64,000 nt of DNA from Daphnia carinata (GCF_022539665.2 NC_081340.1:868001-932000), one strand, 5' to 3'; positions 1 to 10,693 are shown, counted from the first letter of the stretch. The notes: generated by a model not told the origin, from the letters alone. Made by a program: numbers and translations.

Positions 1-1723
1 CATCCGACTTAACTATATGCCTGATTCGTCTTATGGCTTTAACCACCAACTCCAATTGAAGAGACCTGTATCGCATTCTTCAAAGATGTTTTCAGTGGTT
101 CGACAAAGGTTTACCTCATGAAGAGGAATTTGGAAGCCGACGACAACTCTGTTGAACTTTTGTAGCATTTCTCGAAGCCACAAAATGCAGGTTCTAGTTG
201 ACGTTAGATCTCACCTTGGGGGTGGGGGAAGAGTTTGAGATACCTTCGCTATAGTATATATGATAGTGATGGTTTGAACAGGGTCGCTTTGGTGTCCAAA
301 CCGAACATCCGAGATGAGATGACGTCTGGACTACTAACATCGCTGGCGTGGAGTTCCATTAATCGGAGCCCTTCTGAACGAGTCCTTTAAATTCAATATT
401 GGGGTGGCTGATGTACGCCGTTGCTTGGTTGAAAGTTGACAGCTGATGAAGGACGCATCATCGTTGCAACGGAGGGGATTGAACGCATTTTCTCGAACGA
501 CGATTACACTTTGGATTAATGCTGGTTTGTGATCATAGCCTACATACTATTTTGCTTCCTTTGGGTATTTCTTTGAAGTGGAAACTTTGGAAGTGATTGT
601 GAACGAGCCTGGATTTTTGTAGAATGTAATTTTGTGTTGGAAGTGTTCTGAACTGATCACTTCAGCTAAGGAAGCGATGGAAGCTATTGACACTCTTTGC
701 TGTTCAATTGATTCGCTTCATAGAAACTATAGGCCATTCAATAGCACTATATCATCACCCATGCTCCGCAAAGTTTTATTGTCTTTCCTATGAATTGTTT
801 CCACTTTCTTGGTTTAATGGGGACATTGCAGGAAATTGCAATGGCAGTGCAAAGTGGAAATTTTGCACTTGACCTATTTACACCATTCGCGTTCTGTACA
901 CTATTAGAGAGAGGATACTTCAAGAATAAGTATATTGAACCACTTCTTTTCGTCAATATCATCAAATTCCATATTTTTCTTTGAAAAACGGTTTAACGTC
1001 GCCGCTGGAGAAAACTAATCATTTGGAGATTGAGGAGTAGCCATGGAGCATGACGAAGGATGGTTTTGTATTTGGAGGATTATAAAAGTTTGCTATTTTT
1101 AGCACCGTGTACGTTGGAGTCTTGCGTTTGTAAATGGCTTATCATGTACCTCAGTTTCTTTAATGCCGTTCGCTTTTAGATTAGGTGTAACGCGGAGGAT
1201 TGCCGTCGCGGGTTCTGCCGTCGCCCAGTACTTCATTTTGAATTTTTGTGACAGAGAGGACTATATCCCAGCTTGAACATTGCCATTTAGGGAATTTTCT
1301 TTGCACAAGTTGTTAGCAGTCCGCTGTCTCGAAGGAACTCTGCCGCGTTTACCACTGCATCCAATGCGTAATTCTTGTTCAATTCCAGACTTTACGGAAG
1401 AGCTACACCGGTCTTGCTTGACATGGAGAGAAACGAGCCAACATTTAGACAAACACATCAACGAGTTTCTCTGTGAAGGAGAATAGATCGGACTGATCGA
1501 CAGACCATCTTGTGGCAAACCACCTAGTTGACAAACTGGTGGCAGGATTCGAATGGCAGAGCGTGAAACCTGAAGCCGTTCCATACCCAGCTGCGCCCCG
1601 GCTCTTGCTTAAAGTCGAAGAGCGGGGGAGAGAAAATTAAGCATTTCTATGAACTAGTTGGCGGTCTTCTCTACTTGGCTCTGCAAACGTGCCTCGTTCT
1701 TGCATGTGCCATCTGCTAGGTAA
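1..1723 (+). mobile_element. Copia-family retrotransposon, decayed RT to RNase H segment
   Basis: This is a broken piece of Copia pol on the + strand, cut by the window start. Positions about 190-252 encode QVLVDVRSHLG. That matches QVLIDIRSHLG in the second Copia copy (minus strand, about 40,080-40,125), and the DNA is clearly homologous too. Homology to the second copy resumes near 1,480-1,520 and continues through LVGGLLYLAL (about 1,650-1,690), the start of the RNase H region. It is then cut at 1,723 by the Gypsy insertion and continues at 8,447. Stops and frameshifts are frequent, so it cannot make a protein. Assignment to Copia is firm through the paired copy; exact edges are not. Confidence 0.7.
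253..1480. other. About 1.2 kb of unidentified sequence inside Copia-1
   Basis: The second Copia copy has about 280 bases between the RSHLG motif and the LLYLA motif, while this copy has about 1,450. Homology fades near 252 and returns near 1,480, so the stretch between is probably a separate insertion. I see no clear inverted or long terminal repeats and no recognisable protein. The short open frames inside it (for example 687-872) do not resemble a known family. Confidence 0.4.
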
Positions 1724-2068
1724 TGTTACGAGCACCCTATATCCTATCATGTACCCCCATCTAGTGTTCTGATTCCACCTCCCCTTGATAGATGGCAGAC
1801 CGAAAGGTAGGCGACAGGTCGTCTGCTGTCAATCATGTAGGGCAGTCAGTTACCTCGCCGTCTACCAAGTGGTCCTAAGAAGGAGCTCCGCATATTGCTG
1901 GCTTCCCTTCGCGTAACTCTTAAGTGAAGTGTACTGTATCTAAGTGTGTCGTGTAAAATATACCGGTCTCGGCTATTCATTGGATTATTTTCCTTCATAT
2001 CCCGAATTATCTGCCCCATCTTACCAGCTGCCTAAGATCTGGGTCCGACGCCGGCCTCATCCGCAACA
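1724..2068 (+). repeat. 5' LTR of the Gypsy element
   Basis: 345 bp, beginning TGTTACGAG and ending GCAACA, preceded by GTAA. Its partner is at 8,102-8,446 with no length difference. Confidence 0.95.
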
Positions 2069-2070
2069 AT

Positions 2071-2088
2071 TGGTGTCAGAAGAGGGAT
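2071..2088 (+). promoter_or_regulatory. Primer-binding site, tRNA-Leu type
   Basis: TGGTGTCAGAAGAGGGAT begins two bases after the 5' LTR. It starts with TGG, complementary to the tRNA CCA end. The rest fits the 3' end of eukaryotic tRNA-Leu (recalled TGGTGTCAGAAGTGGGAT) with one mismatch. The tRNA identity is from memory. Confidence 0.75.
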
Positions 2089-3229
2089 TTTGCAGGCCAT
2101 CGAACGACTTTTAATAAGTCGCCTCAACCGAACTAGCGTGTTCCGCCCGCGTGAGACGTCAGCGTTCCGCCATCTTGTACGCCTTTGTGCCAAGGAATCA
2201 GGTAAGTAGTGGGTAAGTAGACCTTGTTCACCTCGTTCATTTCTCTTTAAAATTTTTTTTTTGTGTGTGTGTGTGTGAAGAAAAGTAGAATTGTGTCTGT
2301 GCGTTCGCGTGATTTATTTATCATTTTTTTGTGTGCTCTTGTGCAATTGCGCTTGTTTTTTTTGTTTTTTTCCTTTCTTCGCCGCGCTCGAATTTTTTTT
2401 TCCTTTTTCCACTGTACGAGCCTGGGTGGAAATATTTTTTTTTTATTTGAGATTTTGGAGAAATCTCAGACTAAACTTGTTTTTTTGCCTTACTTTTTTT
2501 TCTCCGTGAAAAGACGGCGTGTCACGTGCAGTAGTTAGAATTTTTTTTTTCCTTTTTGTGTGAGCTTGTCGTGTGGTCTACTTGAGGGCTACTTAATTTT
2601 TTTTTTCTGTCTTTCTTTTGTTTTTTTTGGTGTGTTGGTTCCTTATTGTTTGATTTTTGCCCGCTGCCTCTTGGCCTGCGCCATTTATATAGTCCTGCTA
2701 ATTAGTTTTTTTTCCTTTCGTTTTCACAACGCGTGTTAAAGAATTTTTTTTTCCTCTTTTGCCTGTTGTCAGCCATTGACCGACTTCACCAATTTTTGTT
2801 TTTGTTTCTCGCTTGTCGTTCTGGCGTCCTTAATTGTTATTATTTATTTTTGATTGCTCCAGTTAGGTTAGGTTAGGTTAGGTTAGGTTAGGTTAGGTTA
2901 GGTTAGGTTAGGTTAGGTTAGGTTAGGTTAGGTGTGGACACAAAACGAACTTTTTTTTTTGTTTGTCTTTTTTTTGTTTTGTTTTGGGGGAATTTTGAGT
3001 GACTTTTTGTGTGCGGCTTCTCTGAATGTCCGATACGGAAGAACGACAGGAAGAACATTTTTACGGGTTCTAACACCAATATAATTTAAGGGATCGAGAA
3101 AGGAAGACACCACCAACCCCAGTTAGAGCTCGTATAGTGCGCCCCGTGACTAGACCACCACTGAAAGTAGGAAAGGCTACCAAAACAGAATTTAAGCTAT
3201 CGTCATCGAAACCACCAACGGCAATAAAC
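2089..3229 (+). other. Pyrimidine-rich untranslated leader of the Gypsy element
   Basis: About 1.1 kb without convincing coding potential. It is packed with T tracts of 8-11 bases, several in the context AATTTTTTTTTCCTTT (near 2,391, 2,539 and 2,742), a GT run near 2,261, and 14 TTAGG copies. The short open frames here are low-complexity. Confidence 0.7.
2863..2932 (+). repeat. Interstitial telomere-type tract, 14 x TTAGG
   Basis: Seventy bases of uninterrupted TTAGG lie in the Gypsy leader. TTAGG is the usual arthropod telomere repeat. The tract is inside a bounded retrotransposon, so it is not a chromosome end. Confidence 0.97.
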
Positions 3230-4260
3230 ATGGCTAATAATGATTTGATCGTAGCTATAGGGAACTTCGCCGACGCAACCAGAGCTGACAGCGAAGCTAG
3301 GCAAAATCAAATCACGCAGCTAGTAGAAGTCATTAACACCCAACAACAACAGAACAACACTGGTTTACAAGCCCTAGTTGCTGCAGCGCTTGCCGCTCAG
3401 GTCGCACAGGTAGTTCGTCCGTCGTCGATTGCGGTAAATTCGATTACACGTTTTGGTGGGGGGGAGTAGACGAACATGTCCATGGGTTCATCGATAATAT
3501 CAGCCGAGTCGCAGTTCTTGAAAACTGGAATGATAACAATCGGTTATTAGTAGCTGTAACACGTCTTGACGACACAGCGTCGCAGTGGCACATCCAACAA
3601 GGCCACACCTATACCACTTGGCCTCTGTGGTCGGCTGCTTTAGTAGCAAATTTCGCACGTCCTCTTTCGTTCCTGGAATGGAGCCTACAGGTTGAAGCTC
3701 GTGTTCAAACCTGGGGAGTCCTGCATGGAGTACGCTCTTAGTAAGCGCAGCGTTTGCCTCCGGTGTCCGGTTCAACTACCAGAAGCCGACGTGATTAGGG
3801 CCTTGTTAAGGGGACCCGCAAACCCTATCCATATAGCCGCATTGACCGCTAATTTGCCAGCCACTTTTGCTGATTTTCTAACGCGCATCCGAGATTTAGA
3901 TCAATTGGGATTGCCGTCGCCATCGAAACACGTCTCGTTTGCTCCGACTCCAGAAATAGATTTTGTTAGAACAAACCCTCCGCCTGCAACAACTACTCTA
4001 GCAACGTTAGATTTTGCGGCGCTTTTTCAGAATCTAGGAGACCGTTTGGTAAACCAGATATCCTCGTCGATGTCTCAACTTGCAGTGGGGTTGAGCAATG
4101 GTAATCGTTACGCTGGACCGGCATATCCTAGGGGTAGCGGAACAGCATTTCCACGAGGACCACCACAAAGGTGTTATGGTTGCAATAGAATGGGACATAT
4201 CGCGCGTGACTGTCCATCAAAAAACGACGCAAGGGCACGTCAGGGTGAATGGCCACCATG
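3230..4260 (+). pseudogene. gag: Gypsy gag, frameshifted
   Basis: The start chosen is the ATG at 3,230 (MANNDLIVAIGNF), the first methionine in a frame open from 3,137. The N-terminal part has a glutamine-rich helix-like stretch. The frame breaks near 3,460 in a seven-G run, continues in another frame (DEHVHGFIDNISRV), and shifts again near 3,705 (VEARVQ / PGESCMEYALSK). It then runs to a retroviral zinc knuckle at about 4,170-4,212: CYGCNRMGHIARDC, a perfect CX2CX4HX4C motif. Gag normally forms the particle and binds the RNA genome. With two frameshifts no full product can be made from this copy. Confidence 0.8.
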
Positions 4261-4467
4261 AAGGGCTATTTTTGTTCAGAGCATCGCCCCGGTTTGCCCT
4301 TAATTAAAGTATGGATTGAGAAAATCGGGGAAGTCATAGCGCTTGTTGACTCGGGGGCCTGTGTTAGTGCCGTTCGCCTAAATGTTGTGCGTAAAGTTTT
4401 TAATAAAAGTCAAAGTGGGTTGCGGTTGAAATTAAGAGGGGTTGATAATAGGATGGTACAGGTATAG
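4249..4467 (+). pseudogene. Gypsy aspartic protease
   Basis: IALVDSGACVSAV (about 4,340-4,380) carries the DSGA active-site signature of retropepsins, which cut the Gag-Pol precursor as homodimers. The frame overlaps the end of gag by a few bases in a different frame. It ends in a TAG at 4,465-4,467, but the same frame continues sensibly afterwards (GTIGLNIQWKGG). The stop is therefore probably a later nonsense change rather than the natural end. Confidence 0.75.
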
Positions 4468-6427
4468 GGAACTATAGGGCTAAATATTCAATGGAAGGGG
4501 GGTCAATTTGTAAAATTAGAGAAAGTACGGGTCTTGAGACACGCACCATTTGCACGGATATTAGGAGTAGATTGGATTGTTACGAGTAAAACTAGTATGA
4601 TAATAAGGGAAGGGAGAATTGAAATAGTTGCGGGAAGGGAGGAAGAAAGTATTGAAAGGAGAAGGGGAAGGAAAAAAGAAGAGGAAAACGTTTGTCGAAT
4701 CGGTGAAGCAAGAAACATAGTCGGTATGGAAGAAGAAAAAAAGGAGGTCGAAGAAAGTGAAGTTGGTACGGAAGAAGAGGAGGTTGAAGGAAGTGTAGTC
4801 GGTATAGGAAAAGAGATGGTCGAAGATAGTAATGTTAGTATGGAAGAAGAAGAGGGTGAAGAAAGTAACGTTACTATGCAAGAAGAAGAGGTAGACGGAA
4901 GTACGTTAGACAGAGAGGAGAAGATGGAAGGTGGGCTGGAAGTCAGCGAAGAGCTTTTAGAGTCCCTAGCAGAACAATCCCCTTCCAAACGACGTAGTTG
5001 GGTTCCAGTAAAAGTAGACGGACTTCAAGTCATTCCGCCAAATTCGCTTGTGTTTTTGAAAGGAAGCGTTTCGGAAGGAATTTCGGGCACGGGAGTGGTG
5101 AAATTTAATGCGTGTTCCAAACCAGGGAAGCAGTGGGTTATTCCCTCGAGCGTTTGGAAAATGGAAAAAGGAGAAGTGAACATAGCTATAATTAACTATG
5201 CGCAAACGGAACTAAAACTGAACCGCCGAAATTTTTTTTGTTCAGGCGAAGTACAAGATGAAGGGGATATGTCCGTTGTAGAAGATAACCCGGAGGGCTC
5301 GGAAGTGTGTGCGACTTTTTTTTCGGAGGGACAGGTACCGAAGTTTGAAGATAAGATTAAGTTTGGAGAAAATCTAGGGCAATCTGAACGAGAAAAGTTA
5401 CTGGAGTTGCTAAAACGTCACATGCAATGCTTTCCATCGTCCAAGAGAGCTATCGGCCATACGAACGAAGTAGTGCACCACATTGACACTGGTGAGGCCC
5501 GTCCAATTAAATCTGTACCGTACAGAGTATCGGCATTCGAGCGTGGCATTATTGCGAGTAAAGTGGAGGAAATGCTAGAAGATGGCATTATAGAGGAGTC
5601 TTTCAGTCCTTGGAGCTCGCCTGTAGTTCTCATTCGTAAAGCAAAAACTGGAGACTACCGCTTTTGCGTTGACTTTCGCCGCTTAAACGCAGTAACCAAA
5701 CGTGATGTATATCCCTTGCCAAGAATCGATGACGTATTCGATCGATTGGCAGGCGCACATTATTTTTCGTGCCTAGATTTAAAGAGCGGATACTGGCAAG
5801 TACCTGTAGCTAAAGAAGACCAAGAGAAGACGGCCTTTGTCACACCCGACGGTTTGTATCAATTCTCTCGCTTACCTTTTGAGTTAAATTGCGCTCCAGC
5901 TACGTTCCAACGTCTAATGGATAAAGTGTTAGCGGGTCTTAAGTGGCACATGTGCTTAGTGTATTTGGACGACGTATTAGTTTTTGGTAGGACGTTTGAA
6001 GAACATTTAGTGCGGTTAGGATTAGTTTTGTCAGCCTTAGAGCGCGCCAATCTAACGTTGAATGTAGATAAATGTGTTTTCGGAGCAACTGTGGTGTCTC
6101 ATCTGGGTCACGTTATCGACGCTGAGGGCATTCGCCCAGAAATAGGGAAAATTCAAGCGCCAACTAACATGCCGGTGACGAATTTGAAATCGTTACGAGG
6201 GTTTCTCGGTCTCGCGTCTTATTACCGTCGTTTCATCCTTGACTTTGCGCAACTAGCTCAACCTCTGTATGTCCTTCTTTAAAAAAATGCGGAGTGGAAA
6301 TGGACGGCGCGACAAGAAGAAGCAAAAAACAGGATCATCGAGTGTCTCACCTCTGCTCCTGTTTTGGCACACTTCGACGACGCATTAGAAGTCACTATAC
6401 AGACGGATGCTAGTCAGATAGGACTCT
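4468..6427 (+). pseudogene. pol: Gypsy reverse transcriptase with start of RNase H
   Basis: The open frame at 4,534-6,282 (582 codons) contains a Gypsy RT. The fingers motif is SPWSSPVVLIRKA, followed by FCVDFRRLNAVT, and the YPLPRIDD block. The catalytic box is VYLDDVLVF, with YLDD at residues 477-480. It ends with LRGFLGLASYYRRFI. The usual FGLCNAPATF is here FELNCAPATF. A TAA at 6,280-6,282 interrupts it, but the frame carries on with KNAEWKW and the RNase H opening VTIQTDASQIGL. Homology stops near 6,427. An acidic repeat block separates it from the protease. Confidence 0.9.
4720..4908 (+). repeat. Acidic 12-14-residue repeats in the Gypsy polyprotein
   Basis: Five imperfect units between protease and RT begin VGMEEEKKEVEE, VGTEEEEVEGSV, VGIGKEMVEDSN, VSMEEEEGEESN and VTMQEEEVDGST. 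The DNA units are also alike, which suggests local tandem duplication. A function as a linker is possible but not shown. Confidence 0.7.
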
Positions 6428-7104
6428 CCCATTAAAAGTATAATGGGTACAGTGATAGATTTAAATAGTGTCTAATATTTTTCATTATACGGGCCGCGAA
6501 AAGAACTAAACCAATAATAACAGAACTGAATGCCATCAAGGTGACAGGCTTTACTGCGCAACTGCAAAGAAAAGAAAAAAATAATGCGAGGGTTGTTTAA
6601 TTTTATGCAATTGGTTGGTGTTTTTTTCTCGTTTGAAGTAAACAGTTAAATGTTATCTTGCGGTATTTATGTCATCATTCTCAATACAAAAAAATTTCTC
6701 GTAACAATGCAATTGTTTTGTTTTACTTAATTCATTACTCAGTTCTTGGAAGCGGGGGAGGGGAGGATTAGAAGAGCCATCTGTAGTCAGGAATGCCTTC
6801 AGCTAGCAAACATTAGTGTGCTCATGAACCCTCAACTTCTTTCTTCGTTTGCGTTATTTGCCATTTTGGAATTATTTTAATTGGTAAAACAAAGGTATTT
6901 TTGCATAATTGATACATGTTCAAGGCTTGTCCTTTTCCCGCCCAGCAGGACGTCCCTCGGATATCCATCGGCATATTCCCGGGAGGTCTTGTAATATTCA
7001 GTCGGTATCCGATGGACATCCAACTCGGAGGTGAGGCAGTTCCACGGATGCCCTTAAGATGTCACCGTTATCCAAATAGGATATACCACGGATGTCCGTG
7101 GGAC
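6428..7104. other. Foreign segment replacing Gypsy RNase H and integrase core
   Basis: RT-RNase H homology ends near 6,427 and the integrase tail starts near 7,105. The roughly 1.3 kb expected between them is missing and 677 bp of unrelated sequence stands in its place. The right part is rich in inverted repeats. GGATATCCATCGG (6,959-6,971) faces CCGATGGACATCC (7,009-7,021). CCACGGATGTCCGTGG (7,086-7,101) is a perfect palindrome (7-bp arms, central TG) at the junction. It could be a small non-autonomous transposon; no terminal repeat pair was found. Confidence 0.5.
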
Positions 7105-7711
7105 CGAATTGTGCTATGTGGGACAACGATTGGGATAGGCATCTGGCGGCCGCAGCGTATGCTATTAACACGGCTAAACAATCGACAACAGAAATTACGC
7201 CTTTCGAACTTGTAAATGGGCGTCCTCCAGTTCTCCAAATTGAAAATTTGTTTCCGTGGCCAGCCGAAGAAAAGGAGACGCACGCTAACTTCATAGCTCG
7301 AATTACAAGCATGAGGAAAATAGCGAGGGTAACAATCTTAAAGAAACAGCGTACTACAAAGGAAAGAATCGACAGGAGCAGAAAGAAAGAACCCGAACAT
7401 CTTCCAGGTGATTTGGTCCTTGTCCGTCGTCGTCCACAAAAAAAAAAGGATTAACTTGTAAGCCTCAGCCAAAATTCATTGGACCATTTCAAGTCGTTAA
7501 AAAAATCACGACAACAACGTACTTAGTGGAAGATCTACCAGCCAACAGGAAAAAGAACTCGTATCGACGCTTCAATGCGCACGTTTGTCCAATCCGGAGC
7601 TTCCATTCGAGATGCGACCGTGAGTGGGACCAGTCTGAAAAATTACGGGTGGAGGAGTCATCGTCTTCATCGCCGTCCAGTTCATCAAGCCCTGAAGACA
7701 CAGAAGAATAG
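7105..7711 (+). pseudogene. Gypsy integrase C-terminal part
   Basis: WDNDWDRHLAAAAYAIN followed by TPFELVNGRPP is the conserved end of the Gypsy integrase core. A basic stretch and PGDLVLVRRR follow. The frame breaks in the ten-A run near 7,438-7,449 and continues in a neighbouring frame as PKFIGPFQVVKKITTTTYLV, ending in a Ser/Glu-rich tail with stop at 7,709-7,711. Catalytic DDE residues are absent because the core was lost, so it has no integrase activity. Confidence 0.85.
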
Positions 7712-8101
7712 CAAGAGAGACCTACCGCATTGGTAAAAACTACAGCCGGACGACAAACAAGACGGCCGACTTGGATGAAGGATTACGATCACTGACTAAA
7801 CACACCTTCTTTCGCTATCCTTACGAGCCACGTTTTGTTTTGTTTTTTGTTTTGGTTGTTGTTTGATATTTGTTTTTTTTTTCTCGTCATAAAGACTGAT
7901 GTAACAATTAGGGTAGAGTTAAGGTGATGTCATTAGTTGCTTATTTATTTTGTTTTTTTTTTGTTTCCCTCTCTCATCTCATCCATCTCTCTTCCCATGA
8001 TCATCAGTATTTGTTTTTTGTTTTTTTTTGTGTTTCAAAGTTCCTCGAATACCCCGTAGTTATGTTGACCTTCTCGTAACTTCGAGTCAGGAAGGGCCGA
8101 A
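7712..8101 (+). other. Gypsy 3' untranslated region with polypurine tract
   Basis: T-rich, non-coding sequence. AGGAAGGGCCGAA (8,089-8,101) directly precedes the 3' LTR and is the likely polypurine tract that primes plus-strand synthesis. Confidence 0.6.
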
Positions 8102-8446
8102 TGTTACGAGCACCCTATATCCTATCATGTACCCCCATCTAGTGTCCTGATTCCACCTCCACTTGATAGATGGCAGACCGAAAGGTAGGCGACAGGTCGT
8201 CTGCTGTCAATCATGTAGGGCAGTCCGTTACCTCGCCGTCTACCAAGTGGTTCTAAGAAGGAGCTCCGCATATTGCTGGCTTCCCTTCGCGTAACCCTTA
8301 AGTGAAGTGTACTGTATCTAAGTGTGTCGTGTAAAATATACCGGTCTCGGCTATTCATTGGATTATTTTCCTTCATATCCCGAATTATCTGCCCCATCTT
8401 ACCAGCTGCCCAAGATCTGGGTCCGACGCCGGCCTCATCTGCAACA
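8102..8446 (+). repeat. 3' LTR of the Gypsy element
   Basis: 345 bp, TGTTACGAG...GCAACA, followed by GTAA, the second copy of the target duplication. It differs from the 5' LTR at 7 positions by my count. Confidence 0.95.
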
Positions 8447-8853
8447 GTAACAAGTGTTCTCAAAACCCAAAGTTGAGCTGTCATCAACAAAGTCGGATAT
8501 CGCAATGAAACTGAAGCCTGTGGTATAGGGGTCGAGGGAGAGAGAACTGGACTTATCAACGACCGTGGATCTACGTTTGGTGGCATTTTTTCCACATTGG
8601 ACCAGTAGCCCGAACCAACAACAAGCAGTCTTCTGCTGCCCTCTCGACAACTGATGCAGACTACAATATCTACTTGTAGGGTTGCAAGAACTGTTGCATG
8701 GCTGAGTTATCTACTTAAGGACTTCACCAGAACTGAAAATCAAGTTACTGATATATTTACTCAGACGCTGGTGGCCCAAGCTTTCGATGAGATGAGAAGG
8801 AGGATCAGTATAGGTCAGCTATCTATTTGGGTCAACAAGGGTTTGAGGAAGAG
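8447..8853 (+). pseudogene. Copia-1 RNase H remnant
   Basis: This resumes Copia-1 after the Gypsy insertion. The DNA aligns over its length with the minus-strand Copia-2 copy at about 39,500-39,780. In Copia RNase H terms it covers the NDRKSTSG region (here NDRGSTFGG), the LS-TTEAEY region (here LMQTT) and AWLSYLLKDF near the end. The frame is broken early on and one part is open at 8,654-8,926. A purine tract AAGGGTTTGAGGAAGAG (8,837-8,853) abuts the LTR and matches the tract in Copia-2. Confidence 0.75.
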
Positions 8854-9145
8854 TGTTAATATGAAATATATAGCGCAAACCCTTTTCTTCTCTTCTTATG
8901 CACTTACACAAAAGGATGCTGTTTAGCCTTGGTATTTTGGTGTTTCCCTGTCGTCTGCTACTGTCAATTGTCAAAAGCTTCCGTTACACACTTCTACATA
9001 TTAATTGTTGCTGCAAGTGGTAAAGTTCTTTAGCATATTTAATATATAGTTACATTAGATATAATGTATTTATTCACGAACTCTGGGAACTGATAAGGTA
9101 ATGTTCGCATATATGAATTAGTGTTTCTAATCTTTATTCTCAACA
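8854..9145 (+). repeat. 3' LTR of Copia-1
   Basis: It starts TGTTAATATG and ends TTCTCAACA, 292 bp. It is homologous along its length to the 291-bp Copia-2 LTRs but clearly diverged, so this is an older copy. Its 5' partner is not in the window. Confidence 0.8.
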
Positions 9146-9154
9146 GTGCTGCTG

Positions 9155-10185
9155 CTATGATTCGATCGTTATCTGTGATAAGCCACGATTCCCAATAGTA
9201 CATTCCACTTCCAGTATTTTTTGTTCTAATAGTTCAATTTTTGTCTTTTGTTGCGAAAGTTCGTTATCTTGTTGTTTTTCGTGACGTGGTATTCCTGCAA
9301 TGACTGCGGATATCTCTTTGTCTTCTGCAGCCTCTTTGCTATGAAGGATCTGCTCGGATATGAAAAGTTGTTCATATAGCTTGTCGAAATCTTCTGTATC
9401 TCCTGGCATTCTTAGGTAGTGTGCTGTTATGAATTTTGGTAGCAGTCCTTGAAGTAGGATCCTAATGGATGTATTATCTCTCATTTTCTTAACTTTGTTT
9501 AGGAGTTGGCCTTTCATAATGGTTTGATGTTGGTCTGATTTTTCTTTTTTATCTTCTATAGTGTTGTGAAGGCTGTTAAGTCTCGAAACAAAGGCTTTGC
9601 AGTTTTCGTCGGGTCGTAGGCGTCTTGAAACCTTGCGATGATGGCGATTTCCATTCTCGATAATTTAATTCGCCATCTTGTTCTTCTGCCTATTCATCGT
9701 GCGTTGCCATTCTAAGGCTTCGCCTTTCAACCTGTCTGAGAAGAACCGTAGTTTTTGCTCGTCCGTCCCTATTGTGGTTACGTGTGACGTGTTTCGCTCC
9801 TTTTAGCCATTAGTTTATCAGTACTCTTCCCTTTGAAAGCTGGAATTGACTACTTGTCTTCTCTAGAGAACAGTTCTCCTAGCACATTTACAATGGGCCG
9901 AGTCATCATGTCTGCGTCCTCGGTACTTAATCCTCCATTTTTTGTTGCTTCGAAGTCGAATCTCGATGTTCAGCTTCGTTTTGTGAAAGTCCTATTTTGA
10001 TTTTCTGTTTTAGGACTTCATTTTCTGTTCTAGATGAGATATGCTGCTGTTCTGGGCCTCTATTTGGCTTTTTAGGTCGTCGATTACTTGTTGTAACTCG
10101 GAGATTTGTCCTGCTTCTAACTCGAAGTGGAGAGATTTATCTCCACTGTCTATTGATAAGTGAGGTCGTTTATTTCCCTCACTAA
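9155..10185 (-). pseudogene. gag: Retrotransposon gag, decayed
   Basis: Read on the minus strand from about 10,185. A coiled-coil-like start (SELQQVIDDLKSQIEAQ) runs into a stop. A shifted frame continues with NGGLSTEDADMMTRPIVNVL. The typical gag block FFSDRLKGEALEWQR follows near 9,700. Last comes a 120-codon frame (9,155-9,517) with TSIRILLQGLLPKF and a heptad-rich tail. This is the capsid-type region of Gypsy-like gags. The piece is truncated where Copia-1 ends. It may belong to the family whose LTRs lie at 11,472-11,675 and near 10,694-10,897, but that link is inference. Confidence 0.6.
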
Positions 10186-10669
10186 TTTCGTTTTCTCTCC
10201 TGGCTCGTTTTCTAGGACTGAGTTGTTTAAATCTTGAGCCTCGACGAATGTCACTTGTATTCTTTTATTCGGTTCTCTAGATATTAAATTTTTTCTCCTG
10301 TCTGTGTATGGATCTTCTGCAATTACTTTTCGAGCACTTTATTCTTCGCGGCTGTGTCTAACAGGCTTTTCCTTAAACTTTCGTTAAACTTTCCTTAACT
10401 TGATCATTAAGTGTTCTCGTGGTTTTTACTACAGTTTCTGCTGTTATGGCATTTGGTACTTCTTACGTTTGATCTAGTAAAGAATAGATATAGAGTTGTA
10501 ATGCATTGTGGGTCTCTTTGCTTGTTACTTGTTTCTTTGTCGCTAATTGTTAGATATTTGTTTTCGTTGAAATGGATTGGTATGGCTTGTTTCGGCTGCG
10601 AGAGTTTTTCTCGTAAGCAATTTAGGTTAGGGTTTTAGCTCGTTGTGTCTGGTTCTTGCATTACGGGGG

Positions 10670-10692
10670 CCACCCTTGGGTTACAAGGGTGG
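10670..10692. other. Perfect hairpin
   Basis: CCACCCTTG (10,670-10,678), loop GGTTA, CAAGGGTGG (10,684-10,692). It lies at the presumed LTR/leader boundary of the decayed gag element and might be part of its leader structure. Confidence 0.6.
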
Positions 10693-10693
10693 C

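Larger units (their letters stand above)
1724..8446 (+). mobile_element. Gypsy-family LTR retrotransposon, full length but inactive
   Basis: It is bounded by two 345-bp LTRs (TGTTACGAG...GCAACA) that I count as differing at 7 positions, about 98% identical. It is flanked by the 4-bp duplication GTAA (1,720-1,723 and 8,447-8,450). A tRNA-Leu-type primer site follows the 5' LTR and a purine tract precedes the 3' LTR. The order gag, protease, RT, RNase H stub, integrase tail is that of Metaviridae. It carries frameshifts and in-frame stops, and most of RNase H and the integrase core are replaced by unrelated sequence, so it cannot move by itself. It sits inside Copia-1 and is therefore younger than that element. 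Confidence 0.93.

Noticed and set aside
4503-4988. Ser/Leu-rich minus-strand frame of 161 codons
   Set aside because: It is the complement of the Glu/Lys-rich acidic repeats of the Gypsy polyprotein.
8125-8595. 156-codon minus-strand frame across the Gypsy 3' LTR and Copia remnant
   Set aside because: It spans an insertion boundary between two elements and reads an LTR backwards; no domain.
10670-10692. Primer-binding site TGGCCCCCGTAATGC on the minus strand
   Set aside because: It starts with TGG, but the rest does not fit a tRNA 3' end that I know, and the LTR end is undefined.
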